Shown here: one piece after another, positions 1 through 8,262 of the stretch | How the letters are laid out: every line of letters begins with the position of its first letter | Position numbering within the stretch: position 1 is the first letter of the stretch | From: CAZIUL01 sp964542475 | Lineage (GTDB): Bacteria > Planctomycetota > B15-G4 > CAYZWU01 | DNA: 54,450 bases | Direction: 5' to 3' | Assembly: GCA_964542475.1 (NCBI GenBank) | Contig: CAZIUL010000028.1 | Coordinates: 1-54,450, forward strand | Position numbers and translations under genes: made by a program | Notes under the pieces: generated by a model | The model's database searches: none | Told to the model about the DNA's origin: nothing | Seen by the model: the letters and a program-made list of their open reading frames with translations, nothing else

Positions 1-52
1 GATCCAGGGGTGTTCAGGGGTGCTGTAAAAAAAGGCTCATGACATCCGGGCT

Positions 53-217
53 TAAGAGCCCGTTGAAAAAGTCAGATCGGCTACGGCCGGCCCTTTTGCC
101 CGATCTCTGCGTTGCGAGATCCTCAACGAATCCACTGATTCGCCTACGGTCTCGCGCCTTGACCTCGGGCAAAATGACTCGGCCTCGCTTCCGAAGCACT
201 TTTTCAACGGACTCTTA
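53..217. repeat. 165-bp inverted-repeat element, family A
   Basis: Terminal inverted repeats of 20 bp (53-72 and 198-217) match at 19 of 20 positions; the shared core is CCGTTGAAAAAGT. Inside there is a second nested complementarity (GCCCGA near 98 and TCGGGC near 170), so the whole unit can fold into a long imperfect hairpin. It has no coding content of its own. It looks like a REP/MITE-like palindromic element. A weaker single-end match lies at 44300-44318. Confidence 0.6.
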
Positions 218-236
218 ACCCGCATATTTCATCATC
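216..236. repeat. Solo end of the 178-bp palindromic repeat, family B
   Basis: These 21 bases are identical to the first 21 bases of the full element at 7971-8148 (TAACCCGCATATTTCATC and three more) and then diverge. The copy directly abuts the right end of the family A element, so two repeat families meet here. Confidence 0.5.
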
Positions 237-381
237 GTGACCCGTGTGAATCGGTTGTACCGTTTTTTCTTGCCATATCGTGATATCGCAATATTAAGAT
301 ATAATCGGGACAAATAATGCTATTAACCTTAATGCGTCATGTTCATGAACCTGAGATGTATTTAAAAGGAAGAGCTATTCG

Positions 382-1761
382 ATGAAATTCAAACAAGATA
401 GCATGAATGAAACAGGAACTCCTGCAGATGTGCTCTATGGCGCCCATACGCAGAAGGCCATGGAAAATTTTAAAATCAGCGAACTAACCCCCCCCTTCCG
501 TTTCATTAAGGCTTTGGCCCAAATAAAGGGCGCAGCAGCCCTGACCAATAAAGAGCTGGGCCATCTCAAAGCTCCCGTGGCCAGCGCCATTTATAAGGCG
601 GCAAAAGAGGTGGAAGCTGGATTGCATGACAGCCAGTTTCCGATTGATCTGTTTCAGACCGGATCCGGAACCAGTACCAATATGAACGCCAATGAGGTGA
701 TCGCTCATCTGGCCTCAAAACAAATAAAAAAACCGGTTTCCCCCAACGATGATGTGAACCTCTGCCAAAGTAGCAATGATGTGATACCCAGCGCCATACA
801 TATCAGCGCCTGCCTTAGCATAAAGGAGAACCTGCTGCCTGCCCTTGATACAATCATCCAATCCATAAACAAGCGAAGAAAGGAGCTGAACTCTGTAGTG
901 AAAACCGGGCGTACCCATCTGATGGACGCCACGCCCGTGACCTTTGGACAGGAGCTCAGCGGGTGGATGGGACAGTTAAAAAGCTGCAGGAGCAGGATAA
1001 AGGATTCCATGAAACGGTTGCGTATGCTGGCTCTTGGGGGCACAGCTGTGGGAACCGGATTGAACACTATACCCGGTTTTGCAAAAAGGGTCGTGGAAAA
1101 CATCAGCAAGCAGACAGGTTTTGCATTCAAACCGGCCTCCAACAAATTTGAAGTTATAAGCAGCCAGGACACTGCGGTTGAGATGAGCGGCCAGCTGAAG
1201 ACATTGGCTGTGGCCATCATCAAGATCTCCAATGATTTGCGTTGGATGAACAGCGGCCCTATTACCGGTTTGGGGGAAATCTCGCTACCCGCTCTCCAGC
1301 CCGGCAGCAGCATTATGCCCGGCAAGGTGAACCCGGTAATCCCCGAAGCCGCAGCCATGGCGGGCGCCCAGGTAATCGGTAATGACGCAACCATCGCCAT
1401 TGCGGGTCAATCCGGTAATTTCCAGCTCAACGTGATGCTTCCTCTGGTAGCCCATAATCTCTTACAGAGCATCTCCCTGTGCTCCAATTCCCTGAACGCC
1501 CTGGCTGAAAAAGCAATCAACGGCTTTAAAGTCGACATGGAGAAGATCAACAAGGATTTGTGCAAAAATCCAATTTTGGTCACAGCCCTGAACCCCATAA
1601 TAGGTTATGAGAAGGGTGCAAGGATCGCCCGAAAAGCTTATCAAGAGGGCAGGCCCATCCTGGATACGATCATGGAATCCGTGGACATCGATGAAAACAT
1701 ACTAAAGAAGCTTATTGATCCCCTCGAGCTCACCAGGGGAGGTTCTTCAGAAAAACTCTAA
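382..1761 (+). CDS. fumC: Class II fumarate hydratase
   Basis: Interconverts fumarate and L-malate in the cytoplasm (TCA cycle). The 459-aa length is normal for the family. The aspartase/fumarase superfamily signature GSSIMPGKVNP lies at residues 308-318, the substrate-binding segment GSGTSTNMNANEV starts near 94, QSSND is at 129-133, and the general-base histidine is in GRTHLMDA (H179). The Gly in the IMPGKVNP loop favours fumarase over aspartase, which normally has IMPAKVNP; the following VIPE is somewhat aspartase-like, so aspartase is the main alternative. The start is supported by AGGAAG upstream. A TATAAT hexamer at 300-305 could be its -10 box. It stands alone, not in an obvious operon. 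Confidence 0.85.
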   Translation: MKFKQDSMNETGTPADVLYGAHTQKAMENFKISELTPPFRFIKALAQIKGAAALTNKELGHLKAPVASAIYKAAKEVEAGLHDSQFPIDLFQTGSGTSTNMNANEVIAHLASKQIKKPVSPNDDVNLCQSSNDVIPSAIHISACLSIKENLLPALDTIIQSINKRRKELNSVVKTGRTHLMDATPVTFGQELSGWMGQLKSCRSRIKDSMKRLRMLALGGTAVGTGLNTIPGFAKRVVENISKQTGFAFKPASNKFEVISSQDTAVEMSGQLKTLAVAIIKISNDLRWMNSGPITGLGEISLPALQPGSSIMPGKVNPVIPEAAAMAGAQVIGNDATIAIAGQSGNFQLNVMLPLVAHNLLQSISLCSNSLNALAEKAINGFKVDMEKINKDLCKNPILVTALNPIIGYEKGARIARKAYQEGRPILDTIMESVDIDENILKKLIDPLELTRGGSSEKL

Positions 1762-1857
1762 TATGAAGCTTATTTTTTCGATATCTTAATGAAGTATATT
1801 CTATCAGGGCTTTTGATAATAACAATTTTTACCCTTTTATAAATCCAGGAGTTTTGC

Positions 1858-2517
1858 ATGTCTCCCCTGCCTCCCAGCCCGGATAAACAGATGAACGCAT
1901 CCCCTTTGAAAACAATCTATATGATCACCGATGTGAAGACAATGATCACCTTTCCGGATGTCAGTTATGAGATCATGAGAAACGATAACAGGATCCGGAT
2001 CATCAAAGACAAAAACAACCATGTGGATGTCACCCTGGTGAATCAGCAGGTTTCCTATAAGGCCACCATCCTTGGTGGTTTCGCACAGGCTGAAGAGAAA
2101 AAAGGGCAAACTCGATATAATCGATATTTTTATATAGATTGGGAGGATGACCTCTCCATCCCGGTTATTAATTTCAGGATAAACCCTATTGAGGTTGCAA
2201 GGGAGTATATTAAAGGGCAGTGGATCGAGCTGGGCATCGAGAATGTGAGCCGGTATGTCGTGAAATACCATGACGGAGTGGACGCGGTATTTCAGAGAAA
2301 CGAAAAGAACGGATTCAGCTTTAATTTCAGCACCGGGTTTTACGGGTCGTTCTGGAGTGAAGATGACGGATCCTATATGCTGAAGTTTAAAGGAGATAAA
2401 CTGAAGCCTGGCGAAGACGATTTAAAATCCCAATCAAAGTTCATTGTGTCCAGATCCAAATACACTGACAAGCTTCTCCTGTTTTTAAAGGAGAACGCCA
2501 CCGTTTTATTAAAATAA
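1858..2517 (+). CDS. Uncharacterised protein, 219 aa
   Basis: I do not recognise the family. The start ATG is preceded by CAGGAG at a normal distance. The protein is soluble in appearance, with no signal peptide or membrane segment and an even mix of charged and beta-type residues. Two stretches stand out: an aromatic/acidic segment around YFYIDWEDD near residues 90-100, and an FSFNFSTGFYGSFW aromatic run near 150-165. It lies between fumC and a DUF2889 gene on the same strand, with 60-100 bp gaps on both sides, so it may be expressed alone. Confidence 0.6.
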   Translation: MSPLPPSPDKQMNASPLKTIYMITDVKTMITFPDVSYEIMRNDNRIRIIKDKNNHVDVTLVNQQVSYKATILGGFAQAEEKKGQTRYNRYFYIDWEDDLSIPVINFRINPIEVAREYIKGQWIELGIENVSRYVVKYHDGVDAVFQRNEKNGFSFNFSTGFYGSFWSEDDGSYMLKFKGDKLKPGEDDLKSQSKFIVSRSKYTDKLLLFLKENATVLLK

Positions 2518-2582
2518 TCGCAGGCTTTAATTTTTATTTTGCATTAAGGTTAATACATTGATTTAAACCGGGATAGAGCGAT

Positions 2583-3032
2583 ATGGAAATATATGAGAGA
2601 AACATAAATGCATCCGTGGCAAAAAGCGGATCCAAACATATCACCACAAAAGCCTCGCTTCTGGATTTGACCCACAACATGCGCGTGGAGATCAAGGTTC
2701 ATATCAAAGACAGGACCATTGTAGAGGCAAGGGCCAAGATGATTAAAGCCCCCTTCAAGGTATGCGACCAGACCACGCTACGCGTCGAGGGATTAAAAGG
2801 TGTAAAAATTGATCGGGGCGTTACCCGCCGATTGAAGGACATTATCGGAAGAAACGAGGGTTGCACCCATCTGTATGAGCTCTCTGTAGAAGCGGTAAGG
2901 TTGTCCTCCAACGTTCTTTTAGGCTTTGAGGTTGGTGATGACGACTGGAGGGAGCGAAAACTGCCTGATGAGGTATTTATCAAAAAAGCCAATAAATTCC
3001 TCTCCAACTCCTGCTTACCCTTCAAGGAATAA
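2583..3032 (+). CDS. DUF2889 family protein
   Basis: 149 aa matching the pattern of DUF2889 proteins: an N-terminal strand region with THNMRVEIKV (the family's D/THHDMRV-like motif), a central segment RVEGLKGVKIDRGVTRRL, and the hallmark GCTHLYEL near residues 98-105. The function of the family is not established. No signal peptide or membrane segment is visible. The upstream Shine-Dalgarno sequence is weak. It converges with the membrane protein gene at 3110-4318. Confidence 0.7.
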   Translation: MEIYERNINASVAKSGSKHITTKASLLDLTHNMRVEIKVHIKDRTIVEARAKMIKAPFKVCDQTTLRVEGLKGVKIDRGVTRRLKDIIGRNEGCTHLYELSVEAVRLSSNVLLGFEVGDDDWRERKLPDEVFIKKANKFLSNSCLPFKE

Positions 3033-3109
3033 TCTTCAACTTATCAAGGAATACATACAGACAAAAAAGAGCTCATACCGGCAGCGGTTGCCTCATTTGT
3101 TTTCCCAAA

Positions 3110-4318
3110 TCATAAATTCACCTCGATCAGGTAAAAAATAATCCCAACCATAAGGGCCGGGATGGTGGTCACAGCCGTGGCCTTTAGGGCGGATTTTTTA
3201 TCCATGGCCAGGAGGGGAAAAAGCGCGTCACCGTCCTGGGAGATTGCGTTTGCCAAAATGGCGGAAAAGGGCAGCCATCCCTTGACAAACAGGGCCACAA
3301 AGATGATCTGGGGGCCGCATCCCGGAATTATTCCTATCAGGGCGCCGATGACCACAGCCGCCAGTCCGGCGGAGGTCATAAAACTTTGCGCCAGCTCCTC
3401 CCCATGTGCGTAATCACCATTGCCCATCACATAAATCACAAGCTCATAAACCAGGTAAGCGGCAAACACCCAGGTTCCCACAAAGGCGGTTTCCTGGGCG
3501 TTGTGGATCACCGTCTCCTTCAAAGAGATCAGCTTGAGCTCGGATTCCTCGTGAGTGTCGTCCCCAAGGAATTTGTTTCCCATGATCACAAAGACAATGG
3601 ATAGAAAAGTGCCAACTGCGCCGAATACAATCCCCGCATTTGGAATGGCCAGGGTGTTCACATCCACCTGAAACAGAAGAAGGATTCCCAAGATAAGCCC
3701 AATAAAAACAAACAGCCAGTACACCCAGTAACCGTGATGAGTGATCCTGTTCCCAAGGGAGTCGGGATCCTGGTGTCCTTTTAACCTGTGGTGAAGGATC
3801 AAATCCTGTTCATCCCCATCCTCATGACCGATATGGATATGGTCCTCAAGCCTGTGATCCTCATCCTGATGCTGTTTTTTCAGGTCTTTTTCCCGAGGAG
3901 CGCTACTCTTCACGATCAGGCCGATCTTCAGATAATCCACCACATATCCGGTCGCAATGGCCACCACAAATGAGATCCCGCTTATATACAAATAATGAAG
4001 AGGCATGGCGGATATCATCACAAAGGCGGAATCTCCCGCGGTTGCTATCAGGGTGGCCACCACAGTCCCAAAGGAGACGGATCGCTTCAGATAAAGGGGC
4101 ATGACAAAGATGGCGCCCCCGCACCCGGGGGTCAGGCCAAGAAAAGCGCCCACCACCGGCTGCCATCTTCTGCTTCTTTCAATGCTTTTGATCAGGCCGC
4201 CCTGCATTTTGTAGTCGATCAAACCAAAGATCAGCAGAACCGCGCCCACAAAGACCGTGACCTGAACAAAAGAGCCTTCCGCGCTTCTAATCACAATCTC
4301 TAATATGTCTTGAAACAT
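3110..4318 (-). CDS. Putative 10-TM metal exporter / manganese transporter (ArsP_2 type)
   Basis: 402-aa inner-membrane protein with two homologous halves, each carrying a PGCG motif in a membrane-associated loop (LTPGCGGAIF near 63 and IIPGCGPQII near 330). The halves are separated by a hydrophilic loop rich in His, Asp and Glu (about residues 148-190), which probably binds metal ions. This fits the putative heavy-metal exporter / putative manganese transporter family (PF11449). Substrate identity is inferred only. It is transcribed away from a Fur/PerR-type regulator, ferritin and superoxide reductase, so a role in Mn/Fe balance during oxidative stress is plausible. No yybP-ykoY-like leader was seen. 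Confidence 0.75.
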   Translation of the reverse strand: MFQDILEIVIRSAEGSFVQVTVFVGAVLLIFGLIDYKMQGGLIKSIERSRRWQPVVGAFLGLTPGCGGAIFVMPLYLKRSVSFGTVVATLIATAGDSAFVMISAMPLHYLYISGISFVVAIATGYVVDYLKIGLIVKSSAPREKDLKKQHQDEDHRLEDHIHIGHEDGDEQDLILHHRLKGHQDPDSLGNRITHHGYWVYWLFVFIGLILGILLLFQVDVNTLAIPNAGIVFGAVGTFLSIVFVIMGNKFLGDDTHEESELKLISLKETVIHNAQETAFVGTWVFAAYLVYELVIYVMGNGDYAHGEELAQSFMTSAGLAAVVIGALIGIIPGCGPQIIFVALFVKGWLPFSAILANAISQDGDALFPLLAMDKKSALKATAVTTIPALMVGIIFYLIEVNL

Positions 4319-4456
4319 GGGCTAATCTCGATCTCTGTTTTTTAGCTTGGTTTATCAGTCTGACATCTTTCCTGTTCAAAGGGATGAGGGTCCTTTTTTC
4401 CGGCTTTGAACTTTTTTATTTAAAAAATAACCTGCAAAGAAACGATTCTCTGCTAT

Positions 4457-4471
4457 TGATATTAATTATCG
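4457..4471. promoter_or_regulatory. Candidate Fur/PerR operator
   Basis: TGATATTAATTATCG matches the 7-1-7 Fur/PerR box (TGATAAT-N-ATTATCA) at 13 of 15 positions and lies just upstream of the Shine-Dalgarno sequence of the Fur-family gene. Autoregulation is the natural reading. The AT-rich context makes chance matches possible. Confidence 0.45.
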
Positions 4472-4486
4472 ATTATGGAGATTCAA

Positions 4487-4891
4487 GTGTTTCAAAGAAA
4501 TACAACGCAACGCAGGGTGATACTGGAGGAGCTGAAAAAGGTGAAATCCCATCCCACCGCTCAACAGCTCCATAAGATCGTCAGAAAGAAAGTTCCCGAT
4601 ATCAGCCTGGCCACTGTCTACAGGAACCTGAAGCGGCTATCTGAGCAGGAGCTGATTAATGAGCTTGAAGTTGCAGGTTCTGACAAGCGGTTTGACGGTG
4701 ACACATCTGATCATCTCCATGTTCGCTGCGCTTCCTGCGGGTGTGTCGCGGACTTGAAGTTAGCCTCTAATCAGGTAACCTCGGATCAGGCTAATAACCC
4801 GGTAAAGACCATCAGCGACTGGAAGGTCATCGGGAGTCATATCGAATATAGGGGCATCTGCCCAGGATGTTACAAACAGAAATCAACTTGA
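4487..4891 (+). CDS. Fur-family transcriptional regulator (PerR-like)
   Basis: Metal-dependent repressor with an N-terminal winged helix (TTQRRVILEEL, then DISLATVYRNLKRL as recognition helix) and a C-terminal dimerisation domain. Two CxxC motifs (CASC and CPGC) form the structural zinc site, and HLH plus downstream His/Asp residues suggest the regulatory metal site. I place the start at GTG 4487 because GGAG at 4477-4480 is correctly spaced for it; the upstream in-frame ATG at 4475 overlaps that Shine-Dalgarno sequence and has none of its own. From the GTG the protein has 134 aa. Ferritin and superoxide reductase follow on the same strand, suggesting a peroxide or iron regulon. Fur, PerR and Zur cannot be separated by eye. 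Confidence 0.88.
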   Translation: MFQRNTTQRRVILEELKKVKSHPTAQQLHKIVRKKVPDISLATVYRNLKRLSEQELINELEVAGSDKRFDGDTSDHLHVRCASCGCVADLKLASNQVTSDQANNPVKTISDWKVIGSHIEYRGICPGCYKQKST

Positions 4892-4916
4892 GTTTTTTTT
4901 TGAGGAAGAATCAATC

Positions 4917-5438
4917 ATGATGACCCAGAAACTTCAGGACGCGTTTATCAAACAGGTTAATGAAGAGCTTTTTTCAGCCTACCTCTACCTGTCCATGGCC
5001 TCATGGCTGGATAGCAAAAGTTTCAAGGGCACCTCTCATTGGATGAATATGCAGGCCCAGGAAGAGATGCTCCACGCCATGAAATTAGTCGGTTTTATGC
5101 AGGAGAAGGGCGCAAAAGTGCTTTACTCACAGATCGCGGCCCCACAAACCGATTGGGAAACTCTGGTCGATGTGTTTGAAGACACATGCGCGCATGAGGC
5201 CAAAATCACCGGTTGTATAAATGACCTGGTGGACCTGGCCATCGAAGAGAGGGACCATGCCGCCTGTAACCTCCTGCAGTGGTTTGTGAATGAGCAAGTG
5301 GAGGAAGAAGCAACCGCCCAGGAGATTTTAGAGAAGATAAAGTTGGTGGGAGAAAAAGGCGCAGGCATTTTTATGATCGACAGAGAGCTTGCCCAGCGCA
5401 TCGCGCCTTCACTCGACCCGAATTCAAGCACAAATTAA
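4917..5438 (+). CDS. ftn: Non-haem ferritin
   Basis: Iron-storage protein that oxidises Fe(II) at a dinuclear ferroxidase site and stores the mineral in a 24-mer cage in the cytoplasm. The 173 aa show the classical bacterial ferritin pattern: NEELFSAYLYLSMA (Glu17-type ligand) near 16-29, the EEMLHAMKL helix with the ExxH ligands near 49-60, and EQVEEEATA near 126-134. It starts 25 bp after the Fur-family gene with GAGGAAG upstream, and a second ATG directly follows the first. The neighbouring regulator and superoxide reductase point to co-regulated protection from iron-driven oxidative damage. Confidence 0.93.
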   Translation: MMTQKLQDAFIKQVNEELFSAYLYLSMASWLDSKSFKGTSHWMNMQAQEEMLHAMKLVGFMQEKGAKVLYSQIAAPQTDWETLVDVFEDTCAHEAKITGCINDLVDLAIEERDHAACNLLQWFVNEQVEEEATAQEILEKIKLVGEKGAGIFMIDRELAQRIAPSLDPNSSTN

Positions 5439-5483
5439 GGTTCATTAAAACTGGAAAATAAAATGAACAGAAGGAGCGGATCG

Positions 5484-5864
5484 ATGGCTATAAATAACCT
5501 GGAAGTTTACAAATGCCCCAAATGCGGAAATATTGTCAAGGTCTACCAAGGCGGAGGAGGCGATCTCGTCTGCTGCGATGTAAAGATGGAGCTGGTCACG
5601 GAGAACAGCGTGGATGCGGCTCTGGAGAAACATGTTCCCGTGATCGAAAAGGTTAAAGGCGGTGTAAATGTGAAAGTGGGTTTTGTGGCCCACCCCATGG
5701 GAGATGACCACTATATCCAATGGTTAGAGCTTCATGACGGGGATAAAATCCATTCGAAGTTCCTGAATCCCGGCGAGGAACCGTTTGTGTTTTTCCCGGT
5801 TGAAGGGGATGACCTTGTTGCCAGGGCCTACTGCAACCTGCACGGGCTTTGGATTAGCCAGTGA
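5484..5864 (+). CDS. dfx: Desulfoferrodoxin (superoxide reductase, 2Fe type)
   Basis: Reduces superoxide to hydrogen peroxide without forming oxygen, a hallmark of anaerobes. The N-terminal desulforedoxin-type FeS4 centre has C11, C14, C30 and C31. The catalytic Fe(His)4Cys centre II is complete: H50 (EKHVP), H70 (HPM), H76 (DDHYIQW), C117 and H120 (YCNLHGLW). The ATG at 5484 is chosen over an upstream ATG at 5463 because AAGGAG at 5471-5476 is correctly spaced for it and the resulting 126 aa is the family length. Peroxide formed here could be removed by the rubrerythrins encoded further downstream. Confidence 0.95.
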   Translation: MAINNLEVYKCPKCGNIVKVYQGGGGDLVCCDVKMELVTENSVDAALEKHVPVIEKVKGGVNVKVGFVAHPMGDDHYIQWLELHDGDKIHSKFLNPGEEPFVFFPVEGDDLVARAYCNLHGLWISQ

Positions 5865-5876
5865 TGAAACGGAAAT

Positions 5877-5915
5877 GAGGGGACGTTTTTCAAGAAAGCG
5901 TCTCCTCTTTTTTTT
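5877..5915 (+). terminator. Rho-independent terminator of dfx
   Basis: GAGGGGACG and CGTCTCCTC form a 9-bp stem (one G-U pair) followed by a run of eight T. The loop and right arm overlap the last codons and stop of the convergent lplA gene, so one sequence acts as terminator on one strand and coding end on the other. Confidence 0.75.
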
Positions 5916-6543
5916 CCAATAACATGGAATAGGCATCTCCCGGGGACAGGACACGCTTGAGATCCTTTTCAATATCCATGTCGGTGTACAGGCTGTTTAA
6001 TTCACCCATAAACTCCCGGTGAGATCTTCCCTTCCTGTAGCCCGGCTCCCGGGGCGGGTGTAACAGGTACCTTGCCACCTTATCCATATCCGGATCCAAA
6101 AGCAGGGTAGTGGAATAAAACAGGATCTCTTTGGAGCAATAGATGCAGGCGCCCCCCACCTTCTTGTTTTGGATTGCAAGATCCGAGATCCCCTCCTGTT
6201 GAATCCCCTGGACTCCGATCTCTTCCAGCCCTTTGATCAGCCAGGCGGAGATTCTTTTGAACCGTTTACGGTTGTCTCCAATTTTGCTGACAGGAAGAAC
6301 AAGTGAAATGATCAGGTTCCCCGGATCCAAAACCACCGAACAACCTCCTCCCCTTCGTTTATACACGGGCAGGTTGTCCTGAAAAATGGCCTCCAGGTTC
6401 AACTCCTTCGCAGGCCGGCTCCCCCTTCCCAAAACAGCTTTTATCTCGTCGGGCTTGTAGAGCCTTAACCTGGGCATGCGGTCGGATCTGGTGGCTCCAA
6501 CGATCTCTTCATCATCCGCGTACTCCCGAACATCAAGGCTCAT
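5890..6543 (-). CDS. lplA: Lipoate-protein ligase family protein
   Basis: Attaches lipoate, or transfers lipoyl/octanoyl groups, to lipoyl domains such as that of the E2 subunit encoded nearby. The BPL/LplA catalytic fold is indicated by RRGGGCSVVLDPGN near residues 63-76 (the RRxGGG substrate loop) and the catalytic-lysine segment NKKVGGACIY near 126-135. At 217 aa it has only the catalytic domain and lacks the C-terminal accessory domain of E. coli LplA, so either a separate partner or an amidotransferase role is possible. Its ATG overlaps the lpdA stop by 4 nt (ATGA), which indicates translational coupling. It is the last gene of the dehydrogenase operon. Confidence 0.82.
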   Translation of the reverse strand: MSLDVREYADDEEIVGATRSDRMPRLRLYKPDEIKAVLGRGSRPAKELNLEAIFQDNLPVYKRRGGGCSVVLDPGNLIISLVLPVSKIGDNRKRFKRISAWLIKGLEEIGVQGIQQEGISDLAIQNKKVGGACIYCSKEILFYSTTLLLDPDMDKVARYLLHPPREPGYRKGRSHREFMGELNSLYTDMDIEKDLKRVLSPGDAYSMLLEKKEETLS

Positions 6544-7955
6544 CCCCTTTTTCTCGCAATGTGCACGCTGCTTCCCATGGCCGCCTCCGCAGCCTCCATC
6601 ACCGCTTCGGACAGTGTGGGATGGGGGTGAATGGTCACCAGCAGGTCCTCCAGTGTGGCGCCCATTTCAATGGCCAGCGCGCCTTCGGCAATCAGCTCGG
6701 ACGCCTTGTGCCCCACGATGCTCATCCCCAGCACCAGCTTTGAATCCGGATCTGAGAGCACCTTGACAAAACCCTCGGTACGGTTGATGGCCCGGGCCTT
6801 GCCCAGCGCTTTGAGGGGAAATTTACCCACCTTCACCTTTCGCCCCCGATCCTTGGCAGCCAGCTCTGTGAGCCCTACCCAGGCGATCTCAGGATCCGTA
6901 AAGATCACAGCCGGAACCACACGGTTGTCAAAGGCAGAAGGTTCCCCTGCAATGGCCTCGGCAGCCACCTTTGCCTCCCGGGCGGCCTTGTGAGCCAGCA
7001 TGGGCCCTTTTGTAACATCTCCAACGGCGAATATGTTCTCCTGCGCGGTTCGGCACTTATCATCGGTCTCGATCACGCCTTTATCGTTGACCACAACCTT
7101 GGTGTTCTCAAGTCCCAGGTCACCCGTATTGGGTTTTCTGCCCACTGCTACAAGAACCCGGTCCGCATCCAGGATACGTTTTTTATTGTTGTGATCTATG
7201 GTCACGGAAAAACCGTTTTCCGTTTTAACCATCCCTGTGACCCTGGAATCGGTGAGTATCTCCTTGAACCTTTTTTCGCAGCTTTTGACCACCACATCCA
7301 CAAGATCAGGATCAGCACATGTGAGCAGCCGCGGGAAAAACTCCACCATGGAAACTTTGCTCCCCAGGCCCGCATAAACCAGGCCCATTTCCAGGCCGAT
7401 ATATCCTCCCCCCACCACAACCAGCTTCTCCGGGATGCTTGGTATCTTCAAGGCCTCTGCAGAGGACCAGACCGGAAGGTTGTAGGCTGCAGGGATTTCA
7501 TTGATCCTGGAGCCTGTAGCGATGATGCACTGCTTGAACTCCACTCCGGAAACCTCGCCCCCCTCGATTATCACGGAACGGTCGCTGTCGAAACGTGCCC
7601 TCCCCTTGATCTTTTCCACCCCCCGCCCCTTCAAGAGGCTGCTGATTCCTGAAGAAAGCTCTGACACCACGGTTTGGGTCCATTTTCGCAGCTGGTTTTC
7701 ATCCAGCCTGATTCCGTCAAAGAGCACGCCCATATCCTGGGCCTTCCTGGCGTCCAAAGCGATTGCAACCGCATTGATCAGGGTCTTGGAAGGGATACAG
7801 CCTTCGGTGAGACACACGCCCCCCATCCTGTCCCGCTCCTCGATGAGCACAACCTCTTTTCCCAGGTCAGCGGCCCTGATGGCTGCAGTATAACCTCCGG
7901 GCCCACCGCCGATCACCACCACCTCAGCTTCCTGCTTCAACGATCCCATTACCAT
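6540..7955 (-). CDS. lpdA: Dihydrolipoamide dehydrogenase (E3)
   Basis: FAD flavoprotein that reoxidises dihydrolipoyl groups of E2 with NAD+. Visible motifs: the FAD-binding VVIGGGPGGYTAA near 13-25, the redox-active disulfide GGVCLTEGC (C48, C53), a second Rossmann motif VVVGGGYIGLEMG, the FAD segment IFAVGDVT, and the C-terminal HPHPTLSE catalytic His-Glu pair. The start is set at ATG 7955 (471 aa) since GGAG at 7964-7967 precedes it by 8 nt. A longer reading frame to 8033 runs through a palindromic repeat and is not credible. The repeat ends one base upstream of the extended Shine-Dalgarno sequence, so it separates lpdA-lplA from the upstream E2 gene. Confidence 0.94.
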   Translation of the reverse strand: MVMGSLKQEAEVVVIGGGPGGYTAAIRAADLGKEVVLIEERDRMGGVCLTEGCIPSKTLINAVAIALDARKAQDMGVLFDGIRLDENQLRKWTQTVVSELSSGISSLLKGRGVEKIKGRARFDSDRSVIIEGGEVSGVEFKQCIIATGSRINEIPAAYNLPVWSSAEALKIPSIPEKLVVVGGGYIGLEMGLVYAGLGSKVSMVEFFPRLLTCADPDLVDVVVKSCEKRFKEILTDSRVTGMVKTENGFSVTIDHNNKKRILDADRVLVAVGRKPNTGDLGLENTKVVVNDKGVIETDDKCRTAQENIFAVGDVTKGPMLAHKAAREAKVAAEAIAGEPSAFDNRVVPAVIFTDPEIAWVGLTELAAKDRGRKVKVGKFPLKALGKARAINRTEGFVKVLSDPDSKLVLGMSIVGHKASELIAEGALAIEMGATLEDLLVTIHPHPTLSEAVMEAAEAAMGSSVHIARKRG

Positions 7956-7970
7956 TCTATTTTCTCCTTC

Positions 7971-8148
7971 TAACCCGCATATTTCATCATCTTCTGCTGC
8001 GGCACCGTAAACTGCGCTGTGGCTGCGTTTCATGCCGGGAGACGATCCTCAACCTGTAGGAACAGGCCTGCGGTCGTCTCCTAACATGCGCCTTGCCACA
8101 ACACAGTTTACGGCACCTCGCGACGAAGAGTATGAAATGAGCGGGCTA
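7971..8148. repeat. 178-bp palindromic repeat, family B, copy 1
   Basis: The two halves are imperfect reverse complements: TAACCCGCATATTTCATC at the left, and GATGAAAT-like sequence ending GCGGGCTA at the right. Inner arms include GCGGCACCGTAAACTG and CAGTTTACGGCACC. The centre carries GAGACGATCCTC/GGTCGTCTC. A second copy of the same length lies at 21700-21877. It sits inside the pdh-lpdA operon and would give the transcript a very large hairpin, which could limit or set differential expression of lpdA-lplA. Confidence 0.85.
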
Positions 8149-8262
8149 AGTCCATCGATTCATAAGCACGATGACGTACTTATTTACTCAGGACTTAGTG
8201 CTGAGTGAGCAATCATAACCTATTTGTTTTAAAATATGTAACAGTAATAACCAATCGAAGCA

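Noticed and set aside
14..199. Minus-strand 61-codon frame
   Set aside because: Lies across the inverted-repeat element; no start signal and repeat-derived sequence.
382..1761. Aspartate ammonia-lyase as the product instead of fumarase
   Set aside because: The IMPGKVNP loop and overall pattern fit fumarase better, but VIPE after it keeps some doubt.
7956..8033. N-terminal extension of lpdA
   Set aside because: Those codons come from the palindromic repeat; a properly spaced Shine-Dalgarno supports ATG 7955.
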